Positions 12,591 through 22,110 of a DNA stretch of 64,000 bases are shown here, in pieces (the stretch's first letter is position 1; each line of letters begins with the position of its first letter). The DNA is from Emydura subglobosa (Eukaryota > Chordata > Testudines > Chelidae). The notes beneath the pieces were generated by a model. It was not told the origin of the DNA. It did no database searches and worked only from the letters and a program-made list of their open reading frames with translations. The stretch is from positions 3,158,543 through 3,222,542 of the forward strand of contig ML680055.1 of assembly GCA_007922225.1 (NCBI GenBank), given 5' to 3'. A program made the translations under genes and the position numbers.

Positions 12591-13021
12591 CCATGGAATT
12601 CCTGAGCCAGGCAAGGAGGAGAAAGAAAAGGACTTAGGGACACATGTTCAGTGAGATTCTGCAAGCCAGTGCTGCACCAGACTGTGAGCACAGGGCCTGG
12701 AGGGTACACAGAGCAGACTGTATGGAAAGGGAAAGTGTGGATAGGAGAAAGGCCCCAGAGTCCCAGCAGAAAAAGGAGAGGGAGATGCACGAGGACATCA
12801 TGGGGCTTCTCAGGCAGCAAACACAAATGATGCAGACTCTTCTGGACCTACAGTTTCAACAATCCCAGGCTCGCCTCCCTTTGCAATCCATTGAGAACTT
12901 CAGAATAGCACCTCCATGCACCCCCTCTCAGTGTGCTACTTGGCATCAAGGGCTGCAACCCTACCACTCCATCCCGGGGGACATTAAAGACAACCACAGC
13001 TTCACATATACGAACCTGTGA
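12591..13021 (+). pseudogene. Harbinger Myb/SANT-like protein, exon 2 (decayed)
   Basis: An acceptor site CCCTCCACAG ends at 12590. The following sequence encodes RRKKRT, an in-frame TAG near 12637, then MFSEILQASAA and, further on, HEDIMGLLRQQTQMMQTLL and QFQQSQARLPL. The glutamine/leucine-rich stretch is the C-terminal coiled-coil-like part typical of these proteins. The TAG falls inside the conserved RTRD-MFSE region, so the copy cannot make the full protein. The frame closes at 13019-13021, and two AATAAA signals follow within 150 bases. Confidence 0.6.
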
Positions 13022-13399
13022 GAGCCGCAGTTGATATATGTGTAGCTGAAATGGACATAAATGTTCCTTCCCCTTTAAAAGGTGTCCAATAAATATATTA
13101 AGGTTTTGATGTATTTGCTTTTAACTTGCATAGAATTTTTTCTGAAGTGTTTTTGTTACTCAATAAAACTCTAATGTTTGGAAAATAATTAATCTTTATT
13201 GGTTCCCAACATCTGCTGCTGCATGCCTGGTGGTAGTGAAAGCCCCACTTAGCTGCTATTGTCCGGTGTGATACAACTCACAGAATTAGTGACAAACACA
13301 GTGTAATCATCATAAGTGTTATAGTCATAGATGTACGCCAAGCACCCCACAATTCCTAACAGGCCCCCAAACAGCAGGGCCAGGTACAGCGCACTACAC

Positions 13400-14245
13400 C
13401 ATAACACATTACTGTGGCTTGCTGTTCAAGTAGTCTTTGAAAGCCTCCCTGAGCCGTAAAGCTCCGCATCAAAATTTTCTAATAATCCTTGGGTCTGGCT
13501 GTTCAAACTCAGCAGACAGCACCGCCACCACGGCAGCAACTTTCCCCTTTCTGCGTCACTGATATTATGTAGAATGTGGTAGGCAGCTATAACCATCGGG
13601 ATATTTTTCTCACTGAGATCCAATCTGGTGACTAAACAACGCCGGCATCCTTTCAATCTACAGAGTACATTCAACTGTCATTCTGCACATGCTGAGATGG
13701 TAGCTGAATCTTTGCTTGGTGGTGGGTGTCTGGCTTCTTGAGACAAAGGCGCAAGGGGCAGGCTGGGTCGCTGTTGGCGTTTCAACATCCCCAATGGTAG
13801 TTTGACAGCCAGGAAAGAAAGTCCATGCTGCGAATCCATCCACGATGTCCTGCACATTGCCAAGAGTCACAGTCCCGTGTAGCAGGAGACAATTAATGGT
13901 CCTGAACACTTGCGTGACAATGGCTCTGACAGTGGATTTTTCTAACTCCAAAATGATTTCCCACTGACTGGTAGCAAACTGGTGTTGCAAGTTTACACTG
14001 TGCAATCACCACTCGCTTCTTCACTGTCAGGGCATCTCTGATTCTGGTGTCTCCACGCTGGAGGGCTGGGGCAATTTCAGCACACAGATCCAGGAATGTG
14101 GCCTTGCACATCCAAAAGTTCTGCAGCCTCGCTTGTCATCCCAATCCTGCATTACAATGAGGTCCCACCAGTTAGTGCTCGCTTCTCGGGCCCAGAAGTG
14201 GCGCTCCACCATGTGCAGCTGCTCCGGGAATGCCACCATCAATCC
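13400..14245 (-). pseudogene. Harbinger (HARBI1-like) transposase, frameshifted
   Basis: The transposase is a DDE-type nuclease of the HARBI1 family. It is recognisable in three overlapping minus-strand pieces (14242-14027, 14005-13658, 13674-13426). Signature stretches in order are TVRAIVTQVFRTINCLLL, NVQDIVDGFAAWTFFPGCQ, FSYHLSMCRMTVECTL, then RLKGCRRCLVTRLDLSEKN and IPMVIAAYHILHNI. The last corresponds to the conserved VAACxxLHNI end of the catalytic domain. The family is usually about 340-350 residues; here the frame shifts at least twice, and the GCxGAIDGTH region around the first acidic residue is garbled. It lies tail-to-tail with the Myb-like gene of the same element. Confidence 0.7.
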
Positions 14246-14961
14246 TGAACTGATTCTCGCTATGTCCCACAGCAGTCTGTCCTCCAGGAAATTGTCATGT
14301 GCCCCGCAACTCTACTTGCAGCTTTGCAAATACCAGAGGATTGTGCGTCCTGTGCTTGCAACGTTCATGACAAATAGTGCAGAGCTGTGCAGGCGGCGTG
14401 CTTCCCTCAGCGATGGCTGACAACGGCAAGTCCCATGTGGGTGCGTGGGATTTTCAAAATAAGGATGAAAATTGTGGGATAGAGATGGCATTGTAGGGTG
14501 GAAAAATTGCATGATGGGAACTTGACCCATAGCCCCAGTCACCCTGCACGACTCATTTCTGCCCCACCATTCATTGCCCCAAATTCTCAAAAGACAGTGC
14601 CCTGGTGCACCACATCGTGCATCGACACAAGCGCTCCTGGTGAGCACGTGCACAAAGTATGCACGCGCACAAAGGATGTACTAACTGCGGTGGCAAAAAT
14701 CTGTAGTGCAGACGTGTCCTGAGCCTAGGTGAAACCAAAATAAATGGGCTGTGAAGCAGCTCTGTGGTGGACGGCGTTCTTCTGAGCAGGTCATACATAC
14801 TAAATAGGTCCATCCTCTGCCATTTGGGACAATGCTTACCGGGCCCGAAGCACTCAGCACGTCGGGCATGAGCAGCTTTGAAAACCTGGCCAGGACTGAG
14901 GTTCTAACTCTGGTTGCTGAACACTTGGGCCGAGTTTCCATCGAGGCTTGCTGGTGCCCTG

Positions 14962-15215
14962 CTTTTCATAGGTTAATAGAGTTTAAGGCCAGAAGGGATC
15001 ATTAGATCATCTAGTCTGCCCCCCTGTATACAGGCCATTACATTTCACCCCGTTACGCTGGTGTTACGCCCAATAACATGTGTCTGGCTAAAGCATCTTC
15101 CAGAAAAGCCTCCAGTCTGGATCTGGAGACGCCAAGAGAAAAATTCACTTCCCTTGGCGGTTTGGTCCAATGGTCCCTCATCCCCACTGTTAACCATTTG
15201 TGCCTAATTTCTGAT
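14962..15215 (-). mobile_element. CR1 LINE 3' end
   Basis: The left side reads AGTTTAAGGCCAGAAGGGAT, then ATCATCTAGTCTGCCCC. This is the reverse complement of the CR1 tail in turtles. The following bases (GCATCTTCCAGAAAAGCCTC, TGGTCCAATGGTCCCTCATC) continue into the 3' UTR. No protein remains. Confidence 0.75.
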
Positions 15216-16355
15216 TTGAATTAGTCTGGGTTCTGCTTCCAGCTGTTGGTTCTGGTTCTGCTTTCCGGCTAGTAACATTTGCAATGTGCCTTTGGATCTA
15301 CTGGGATGCAAACGGCCTTGAAAATGGGAGCTCATTATAGTAATTGATTGCTCAGTGTTAGAAGAGAATAAACAAACATTGCACAGATTCTGAGAGGAGA
15401 TATAATTAGTTCAGTCTTAGGTGATACATTGTTCTAGGGGGAACCCCCCCCCCCTAAAAAAACCCTAATCAGTCTGACATTTAGAACACCATTATTTTAC
15501 CATGCAGCAGTCACTTAGCAAGATGTGATGGTGCATACGCAGGCTTATTTTAACCAATGCCCATTTAATTATGATGGAGACAAAAGAGATGCTTATCTCT
15601 GCTGTTATATCTGAGGAAGTTCAAGGGAAGCAAGTCTGAAGCCACCCTGGTTTGAGTAATGAATTCAAAGCCCACATCATTGTAACAAATCTCTTGCTTT
15701 CCTTCATTCGGTTTCTAATTTCTTCGCTAACTATAAATCTGAGATGTCCCAAACTCAAGCAGCATACTTCACACTGGGATTTACAAGGGGGAAGTTTGCC
15801 AGCTCCTTAATGATCATTGTGTGAAATATGAAGGTGCATTTCTTCTCTGAGACGTGTATATGTAAAGTGGCTCCTTACTGCATAGCAGCTTTGCTCCCTT
15901 CATGTACCCATTCTGTTGCCTTTACTATCACACGTGACGTTTGACCGCTCAGTATTCCCGCAGAGACAGCACAGACATGGCAGAGTAAAGCTGGAGTCTT
16001 GTCCGTCTTGTGTGTCACCAGCAGAATTGTTGACTAAGCTGCAATCAGTTATGCCTCTTGCAAACACGCTGAAGGCAATGGGGGGTCACTTGGGTGAAAC
16101 CAAGGGCGGTATCTGCCCTAAACCGCTTTTATTACTGGTGAGGATGTGTTGGGGAAAGAATCCAGTGTAACTTACTTATCCCAGTTTCTGATGCAGTAAC
16201 CTACTGGGTGTAATCCTTGTTGCTAGCCCAGTTACTCTTTGCGCTCAAGTCGCTAGCAGAAGTTTGTGTTTTGTGGCTGCACTCCTACATACTCGCTGAT
16301 GGGGAGAATGGATGGGGAAGTACTATGGTACCCAGTAGTAGAGTAGATTTAAAAG
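15216..16355. other. Unannotated DNA
   Basis: No gene or repeat is recognised. A C10-12 run followed by A-rich sequence lies at 15446-15465. Confidence 0.5.
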
Positions 16356-16359
16356 TTTT

Positions 16360-16760
16360 GAGGGAACAGTCTTCCAACGGAAAAATGCTATTTCATTGAA
16401 ACATCTCGTGGGAGCATGCTGATTTTCAACAGAAAAATTTCTGAGTGATTTGAACTGAAATAGAGTTTTGTGTTCCAATTTTCTTGACTTCCTTAGTTTT
16501 GACTTTCTCATTTCATTTTGACTTAATATTTTTAACTCAATTCTAATGTTATATTAATATAGTTTATATTTATATTTAATACTTTTATATTATATTATCA
16601 CATTTCAACATTATCAAAACACACCATTTTGGTAAAGTCATTTAGCTGTTTCTGAATCAAAATATTTTGGAATTTCAATTCCATGAAAACGCTCAACATT
16701 TCAACTTTTCATCCCAAATTGAGAGGAAAAGTCAAAATTCTGTTTTTCGGCCAGTAGTCT
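16360..16760. mobile_element. AT-rich MITE, copy 1 (internally expanded AT tract)
   Basis: Words such as GATTTTCAACAGAAAAATTT, CATTTTGGTAAAGTC, CTCAACATTTCAACTTTT and ATTCTGTTTTTCGGCCAG match the style of the copies at 32500-32860 and 43990-44385. A run of nearly pure A/T occupies 16530-16610. This copy is the most diverged of the three. Non-coding. Confidence 0.45.
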
Positions 16761-17724
16761 GAATGATTTGAATGAATCTAGTCAGTAGTTTGAATGATTT
16801 GTTCTGATTTTGAGTTTTGTTTTTGGAAATAAAGCCCGGAGGAAAGGGATGTGAAGTGAGTTGCATTACATTATGATCAGTCCTGAGCATTCAGAAATCA
16901 TGGGTTTCTTTAAAAGAAATTAAAAAATTGGGGTTCATTTTATTTAGCTTCTGGTTTAGGGTGCACTCGGCCCCTTTTTCAAGCTGTTCTCTGCAACCAG
17001 TTGGTCTAGCAACTTTTTAAAAAAAAAAGAAAACAGAGAGTCTCACATATCCACATGACTCCAGGATGTGGGGCTTGGAGAAGAAGGTGAACTATTATGA
17101 GACTCGAGATAAAGTGACAAAATTTGGCAGTGCTGTCCCATCTGGCTCACACACAGACCTACTTTCTCAAGCCCAGCCTTGCTTTAAAAAGTCCTTCAAG
17201 CAAAGCTGCCTCTTTGAGAGCCGTACTCAAATGCTGCCCAAAAAGACAATTCCAGTACACTGTACGCTAGAGCTTCTGCAAAATGGCACTTACAAATATT
17301 TATATTCTTCTAATTTTGGCAAATTACCATATAGATGTTATGGAACAACATAAACATTTTTGTGGCCAGCAATAGTCATCTGTAACAACTTCTCTATATT
17401 TAAGCTCTTAGCCCATTAGACCCTTTAAATTATTCACATTAAATCACCATTTAAGTCTGCGTGGCATTGCTTTGAGGTGATTACTGTCTATAATAAACCA
17501 TCATCAGCCAGCAATCTAATAGGACTGGTAATGTTAACACCATTATCACTGATATAATATTAGCAATTGCAAGCACTGTCATATTGATTCCTGGAGGACC
17601 TCTGAAGGAAAGGAATTTACACACACCACATATCACTTACTTCGATGTCACATTCCCATCCCCCCTCAAATCACTGCCGGGATTGAGCACTCTGCAAACG
17701 AATAATTTGCTCCACCCTTACGAA
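16761..17724. other. Unannotated DNA
   Basis: No gene or repeat is recognised. The base composition is AT-rich. A decamer-scale poly(A) tract lies near 17021. Confidence 0.5.
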
Positions 17725-17727
17725 GAA

Positions 17728-17874
17728 GGGAGGTGTCATTGTCGCCCTTTTACAAACGGGGAAACCGAGGCACAGAGACACACGTAAGACCCAAGGTCAT
17801 GCTGTCTATAACACAAGATGGAATTGACTCTGGTTTTGCTGCGTCCCAGCCTCAGGTCTTAACCAGAAAACCAC
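17728..17874 (-). mobile_element. MIR SINE fragment
   Basis: TTTTACAAACGGGGAAACCG followed by AGGCACAGAGAC and ACCCAAGGTCATGCTG is the core of a MIR element (the familiar GGAAACTGAGGCACAG motif). The MIR stops where the CR1 tail begins, which suggests that the CR1 inserted into or beside it. Confidence 0.7.
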
Positions 17875-18450
17875 TCATAGGAACAAGGAATTGCCAGACT
17901 GGATCAGATCTGAGGTCCAGCCCTTCCAGTATCCTGTCTGTGCCAGTGCCTCAGAGGAATGTGTCAGAGCTACTCTGGGAACAGATGTGGGAACATCTGC
18001 CCTCTCTTTCCCTCCACCTTACATCTCATTCTGGTCTCTAATAGTCAGATATTAGCTTCAGCTCTGAAGCATCAGGTTTGAAAGAACTTGCAGAATGTTT
18101 GCAGAATTACCTATAATAACTCTGGATATTCTTGCTATCCAAAGAAACATCTAATCCCTCTTGGAATCTTGCTAAATTCCTGGCTTCCATGGCATCCGGT
18201 GGCAGGGCATTGCACAATCTAATCATGTGTTGTCTGAAAAGCTGTGTCCTTTCAGCAGTTCTGAATTTACCACTTTCGGTTTTGTGGACTGCGCTTTTGC
18301 TGTGCGATGAGGAAAAGAGAAGCTCCCGATCTCCCTTCTCCAGACCAGTCATTTTTTCCCGCGCTTTCTTCATGTCAACTCTTATTTGCTTCCTTTCTAA
18401 GGGACAGAGATAGATCACTCCAGCGCTGTTGGGTTCATTCAGCAAATACC
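17875..18450 (-). mobile_element. CR1 LINE 3' UTR (long fragment)
   Basis: It starts TCATAGGAACAAGGAATTGC, then CAGACTGGATCAGATC and CCAGTATCCTGTCTG, the inverted CR1 tail. Further in, GGCAGGGCATTGCACAATC and TCTCCAGACCAGTCAT correspond to deeper 3' UTR positions of the same family. A 178-codon minus-strand frame (18107-18643) crosses this UTR and is not considered coding. Confidence 0.7.
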
Positions 18451-18789
18451 TGATTTGCCGGCTTTGCATACGTGTCAACAAGGGCCTCATGTGGCCTGCA
18501 GAACCATTATCTCCAGTGATGATGCAGGAGAAGGAAAGAGCCCAGGGGAAACATCTCCCTGGGAACCAGCACGGATCCCTACGATACCGTTTTTGCAGCC
18601 ACTTTTTAGAGCAGAACTGCACTTCCAGTGGCACTGAGGTCACTTTGTGGCCTCAGTTGTGGGCCAGAGATTCTGGTTTTCATTACGAGTTTGCAGAGAG
18701 AGCATTTCATTTTCTGCTCTGGAGCCAGACCCAGTGTCCCTGCTGCCCAGAGCTGTATGGGGCTGGGAGTACTGGGGCTTGTGACTTTG

Positions 18790-19280
18790 CACTGGGAATA
18801 AGCGGAGAGGCTGTAGCTAGCTAAATGTGAGAGTGGTTGCCCTGTGTGAGTTTGCAGAGAGGGCAGAAGAGGGCACCACAGCGGTTTGTTGGGGAAAGTT
18901 TCCTGGTGCCGAAGACAACCAGGGGCACCCAAGACTCATCCCCGGACTGGAACTTTGCCCAGGACTCCCGAACTCTGAGTGCAGCCGCATCGCTCGGGGT
19001 CTGCCCTTTCCGTCTGTGGTGCCCCTGGGCCTGTGGGGACTCGGGTTGTATATAACTCTTTTTTACCACTCCCCCATCTTTCCCCTAGTTGTTTTTCTCC
19101 ATTCATCCCTCTGTAAATAAAGAATTCCCTTTCCTATATTCATTGACTCTTCCGGTGTGTGTGTGTTCAATGCAGGGGGGTTTGGAACAGGCGCCGCTGG
19201 GTAGGAAGGGGCTTTCCCTGCTGCATTCCTGAGTGCACCTTTTCTCGCAGAGCAGACTCCATCCTGGCCATGAGGCTGCT
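18790..19280 (+). mobile_element. LTR-like segment with TATA box and poly(A) signal
   Basis: TTGTATATAACTC (19045-19057) looks like a TATA element. About 60 bases downstream, CTGTAAATAAAGAATTCCC (19111-19129) carries an AATAAA signal and is followed by a GT-rich stretch (GTGTGTGTGTTC). This promoter-poly(A)-GT layout is that of the U3-R-U5 portion of an LTR. It ends where a CR1 coding fragment begins. No primer site or coding region is attached, so it could be a solo LTR. Confidence 0.4.
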
Positions 19281-19536
19281 AAGACCAGAATTCTCCGGCA
19301 CATAGATGAACACGCTTTGTTGGGGCAGAGTCAACACAGCTTTTGTAAAGGGAAATCATGACTCACCAAACTATTAGAATTCTTTGTGGGGGGGACAACA
19401 AGCACGTGAACAAGGGTGATCCAGTGGATAAAGTGTATTTGGACTTCCAGAAAGCCTTTGATAAAGTCCCTCACCAACAGCTCGTAGGCAAAGTAAGCAG
19501 GCATGGGATAAGAGGGAAGGTCCGCTCATGGATCAG

Positions 19537-19620
19537 TGTAGCCAGGACGGGTGGTCTCCCTCTGAGAGGGACCCAGAAGGACAGCCAACCCCACCCTGGC
19601 TGCTAGAGCCCAGAAGGACA
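19537..19620 (+). repeat. 5' terminal direct repeat of the LTR-type element
   Basis: It aligns with 20689-20771 over its first ~50 bases with only a few substitutions and then diverges. The right edge is therefore approximate. Confidence 0.6.
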
Positions 19621-19631
19621 TCACATGTCCA

Positions 19632-19720
19632 GAAGCAGGTGGGCGGGCCCAGGCCTTTATAAGCCAAGTGGACACCACCTGACTGGAAGCAGAGGGGCGG
19701 GGCCAGGCCTTTAAAACACA
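19632..19720 (+). promoter_or_regulatory. Tandem GC-box/TATA promoter-like modules
   Basis: GGGCGGGCCCAGGCCTTTAT followed by AAG, and about 55 bases later GGGGCGGGGCCAGGCCTTTA followed by AAA, form a duplicated GC-box plus TATA-like module just inside the element. The arrangement suggests its transcription start region. No start site can be fixed. Confidence 0.4.
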
Positions 19721-19816
19721 GGCCTGCGAGCTCAGTCAGGTGGGGATGGCCAAGGGAGAAGGATGCCTATCCCTAGGGGCTCCCACCTAGACCCAGACCA
19801 AAGGCCCAGGCTGAGG

Positions 19817-19912
19817 GGCAGTGGCAGTGGCAGTGGCAGTGGCAGTGGCAGTGGCAGTGGCAGTGGCAGTGGCAGTGGCAGTGGCAGTGGCAGTGGCAGT
19901 GGCAGTGGCAGT
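19817..19912 (+). repeat. (GGCAGT)16 hexanucleotide microsatellite
   Basis: Sixteen uninterrupted copies of GGCAGT, 96 bases. In one plus frame they read as glycine-serine repeats and on the minus strand as cysteine-histidine repeats. Neither reading is thought to be functional. Confidence 0.95.
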
Positions 19913-19926
19913 GGCTGGTCTTACCC

Positions 19927-20391
19927 ATGGCCTGGGAGCCGGAGGAAGGCAGGCCCAAGCTGCCTGCGGCCTGGGAGCCAGAGGGAGACCGGTCTGAGCA
20001 GTCTGCTGCCTGGGACCTGGAGAACCTGCCGGTCCTACCCACTGCCTGGGGGCCAGAGGACCTGGAGGAACTGCCCTCTGCCGAAGTGCCCATGCAGTTT
20101 CTGGAGCTGCTGCTGGTTGATGGGGAAGGACTCGTGCGACTCCCGCACAACCCTGAACCCAGTGATGCCGGTGAAAGTGATGGAGCCCAGGGACTCTACG
20201 TGGTGGGTGGGAGGAAAGAGCCCAGGGAAGCCGACTGTGGTCTGGCTGAGCTGCGGCTCTCAGTGAGTCAATGTGTTTTGGCTGGAGCCTGCCGACTCAG
20301 TGGCAATGTCTTTGCCACTGCCAGGGCCCTGGGCTGGGATGTAGTGGAGATGGGTGGGCCTGCGTCCCCCTTCCCCCTCCCCTCACCCTGA
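19927..20391 (+). CDS. Hypothetical frame in the LTR-type element
   Basis: The open frame of 154 residues is acidic in its first half because of the four AW-x-PE...LP units (residues 1-52). It is followed by a stretch with no recognised domain (LELLLVDGEGLV, CRLSGNVFATARALGWD). No zinc knuckle, protease, polymerase or integrase motif is seen. The upstream glycine-serine repeat lies in a different frame. It may be a remnant of a gag-like or proline-rich leader frame, or chance. No function is assigned. Confidence 0.25.
   Translation: MAWEPEEGRPKLPAAWEPEGDRSEQSAAWDLENLPVLPTAWGPEDLEELPSAEVPMQFLELLLVDGEGLVRLPHNPEPSDAGESDGAQGLYVVGGRKEPREADCGLAELRLSVSQCVLAGACRLSGNVFATARALGWDVVEMGGPASPFPLPSP
19930..20082 (+). 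repeat. 39-bp minisatellite, four imperfect units
   Basis: GCCTGGGAGCC-type unit starts recur at 19930, 19969, 20008 and 20044, giving spacings of 39, 39 and 36 bases. In the 19927-20391 frame each unit reads as an AW-x-PE...LP motif of 12-13 residues. The array lies inside the LTR-type element, 17 bases after the hexamer repeat. Confidence 0.8.
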
Positions 20392-20688
20392 CCTAGGGTG
20401 GAGAGTGACTACCGCTGGAACCTACCCCGTATTGCCTGCCCTGCTCTGCTTAAGGGCTGGCCCCAGACCGCTGCTCACCCCGCTATGGGTCTGAGCGTTT
20501 CCATGTGCTTCTGCCAGCCTCCCCCCGGCCAACGAACCCTATACTTACCATTGATTCCCCCTGGCTAAAGACTACAGCTCACTGCCCTCGGTTTCCCCGC
20601 TGGAGGGCTCGCCCGCCCTGCCAAGGGCCGGGGCGATAGACTGCTTCCTCGCTCAGTCGGAGGGCTTGCGGCTACTCCCTGGGAAGTG

Positions 20689-20771
20689 TGTAGCCGGGAC
20701 GAGTGGTCAATCTCTGAGAGGGACCCAGAGGGAGAGCCCCAGGCGCTGCCCCCACAAGGGGGAGCGTTACA
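20689..20771 (+). repeat. 3' terminal direct repeat of the LTR-type element
   Basis: It starts TGTAGCCGGGACGAG and ends GTTACA, next to the ATCAG target duplication. A purine-rich AAGGGGGAG lies just before the end. Confidence 0.65.
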
Positions 20772-21170
20772 ATCAGTAACTGGTTAAAAGATAAAAAACA
20801 AAGGGTAGGAATAAATGGTCTGTTTTCAGAACGGAAAGAGATAAATTGCAGGGTCTCCCAAGATCTGTATGGGGACCAATGCTGTTCAATATATTCATAA
20901 ATGATCTGGAAAACAGGGTAAACAGCGAGATGGCACAGCTTGCAGATGATCTTAAATTACTGCAAGGAGCTACAAAGGGATCTCACAAAAGAGGGTGACT
21001 GGGCAAGAAAATGACAGTTGCAATTCAGTGTTGATAAATTCAAAGTAATGCAAATTGGACAACATAAGCCCAGCTATCCATACAAAATGAGGGGGTCTAA
21101 ATTAGCTGTTACCACTCAAGAGATCTTGGCGTCATTGTGGATAGTTCTCTGAAAACATCCACTCAATGCA

Positions 21171-21980
21171 AACACCAATAATAATATGACTCCACAGCCG
21201 CCTCCGCTTCCTCCCTTCCCGGCCCCATTCTGTGCAAAGGAAAAGTAGAGATGAGGAGGTAGCTGGGCATCTCTGCACCTGGGTGTGAGTCGCTTGAGTT
21301 GAAATACAGCTTCTGGATTCCGCCAGCATCTCTCAGAAGCGCCGGGCTCTGGCACCTCAGTAAATACGTAGCAGGTGGCAAAAAAACTGCAGCTGTTGAA
21401 GAACATACTGTGCTCCCCCCGCATGGGAAAAGGGCAGGCGGGTTACTTGTGCAGTACTGATTTCAAACCGGCGCCTCCTGTCTCAGCAAAGAGAATGTGA
21501 AACGTTCTGATTTCTCTAGGGGCACCCAGAAATATCGTCTCTAGAGGCAGAAAACCGATAATCATCTGAGTTGCCTCCCAGTCGCCCTCTCAGACACAGA
21601 AGCCGCCTCCCACTCTAGATATCTGTGTACAGTTAAAAACAAATCCCCACATGAGCCCTGAGCTTGCTCCAACCCGCAGGGCTGGGCCAGAGGGTGTGTT
21701 TGTGTTTAATTTTTATGGAAAGTGCTCTGAGGCCATGGTGACAGGCGGTGACCTTATAAACTCCTAGACAGAAAGCTGCAGTGACTGGGGAGACCCATTT
21801 GATACCCTGCAGGCAGAAGGGCTGTATACACGGAACGGGAGCAGACAGAGTGACGGGAGGTGATATTTTCAGTCTGTTTCTGAGTGGACAAATATCACTT
21901 TGTGTTGGAAGGGCCCAATCCCGCACCCGGGGAGCTGGCATCAACGGAGCAAGAGCGGGTTCCATGTGGCATCTTTCATT
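21171..21980. other. Unannotated DNA
   Basis: No gene or repeat is recognised after the CR1 relic ends. Confidence 0.5.
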
Positions 21981-21984
21981 GTTC

Positions 21985-22110
21985 GTCAAGCACCCTACAA
22001 CAGTGGTAAATAAATACCATGCCCATTTTACAGGTGGGGAAACTGAGGCACAGGCTTGCCCACAGTCATGACCAGAACCCAAATTTTCAGGTGTTCAGCC
22101 GGCTGTTCAG
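21985..22110 (-). mobile_element. MIR SINE fragment
   Basis: CCCATTTTACAGGTGGGGAA and ACTGAGGCACAGGCTTGCCC are the diagnostic MIR core in its usual antisense reading, followed by decayed flank. Confidence 0.75.

Larger units (their letters stand above)
10968..14725. mobile_element. Harbinger (PIF/Harbinger) DNA transposon, nearly full length, decayed
   Basis: The left end reads GCCTGGTCTACACTACG. The right end, read in reverse complement, is GGCTCAGGACACGTCTGCACTAC; the two share the GTCTRCACTAC core as imperfect terminal inverted repeats. Inside lie the two genes expected of the superfamily, arranged convergently: a Myb/SANT-like gene on + (exons at 11344-11815 and 12591-13021) and a HARBI1-like transposase on - (13400-14245). 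Poly(A) signals for both genes lie between them (AATAAA at about 13089 and 13161 on +; TTTATT near 13196 for -). Both genes carry stops or frameshifts. A three-base target duplication could not be settled. Confidence 0.8.
19537..20771 (+). mobile_element. Short LTR-type (TRIM-like) retroelement inserted in CR1
   Basis: The element begins TGTAGCCAGGACGGG and ends AGCGTTACA, so it has TG...CA ends. Its first ~50 bases are repeated directly at 20689 (TGTAGCCGGGACGAG, CTCTGAGAGGGACCCAGA). It is bracketed by the perfect 5-bp target duplication ATCAG (19532-19536 and 20772-20776). At 1,235 bp with terminal repeats of about 80-90 bp it is far too short to encode polymerase proteins, which fits a non-autonomous, TRIM-like element or an internally deleted Gypsy-type element. 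Confidence 0.75.
19281..21170 (+). pseudogene. CR1 reverse transcriptase relic split by an LTR-type insertion
   Basis: The relic covers two blocks, 19281-19536 and 20772-21170. In the first block YLDFQKAFDKVPHQ contains RT motif A with its catalytic aspartate (LDFQKAFD). In the second block come NWLKDKKQRVGINGLFSE, then a region corresponding to the PQGSVLGP-to-NDLE part with a frameshift, then LADD (20939-20950), a variant of the FADD catalytic motif. RDLGVIVDSSLKTSTQC-like coding follows with frame breaks. An in-frame TGA stop lies near 19358 and other frame breaks exist, so the copy was dead or dying before or after the insertion. In function it was the polymerase that copies CR1 RNA at the target site. 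The reading phase is kept across the insertion, so the two blocks belong to one copy. Confidence 0.8.

Noticed and set aside
18107..18643. 178-codon open frame on -
   Set aside because: It runs through the 3' UTR of an inverted CR1 (17875-18450) and into flanking DNA. CR1 does not encode a protein there.
19817..20082. Possible CRISPR-like array
   Set aside because: The repeats are contiguous tandem units without spacers, in eukaryotic DNA.
19773..20150. Cysteine-histidine repeat protein on -
   Set aside because: It is only the reverse reading of the (GGCAGT)16 microsatellite. A Cys-His dipeptide run is not a zinc-finger pattern.
19763..20266. Glycine-serine repeat protein on +
   Set aside because: It is the forward reading of the same hexamer repeat inside a mobile element. 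No conserved flanks were seen.
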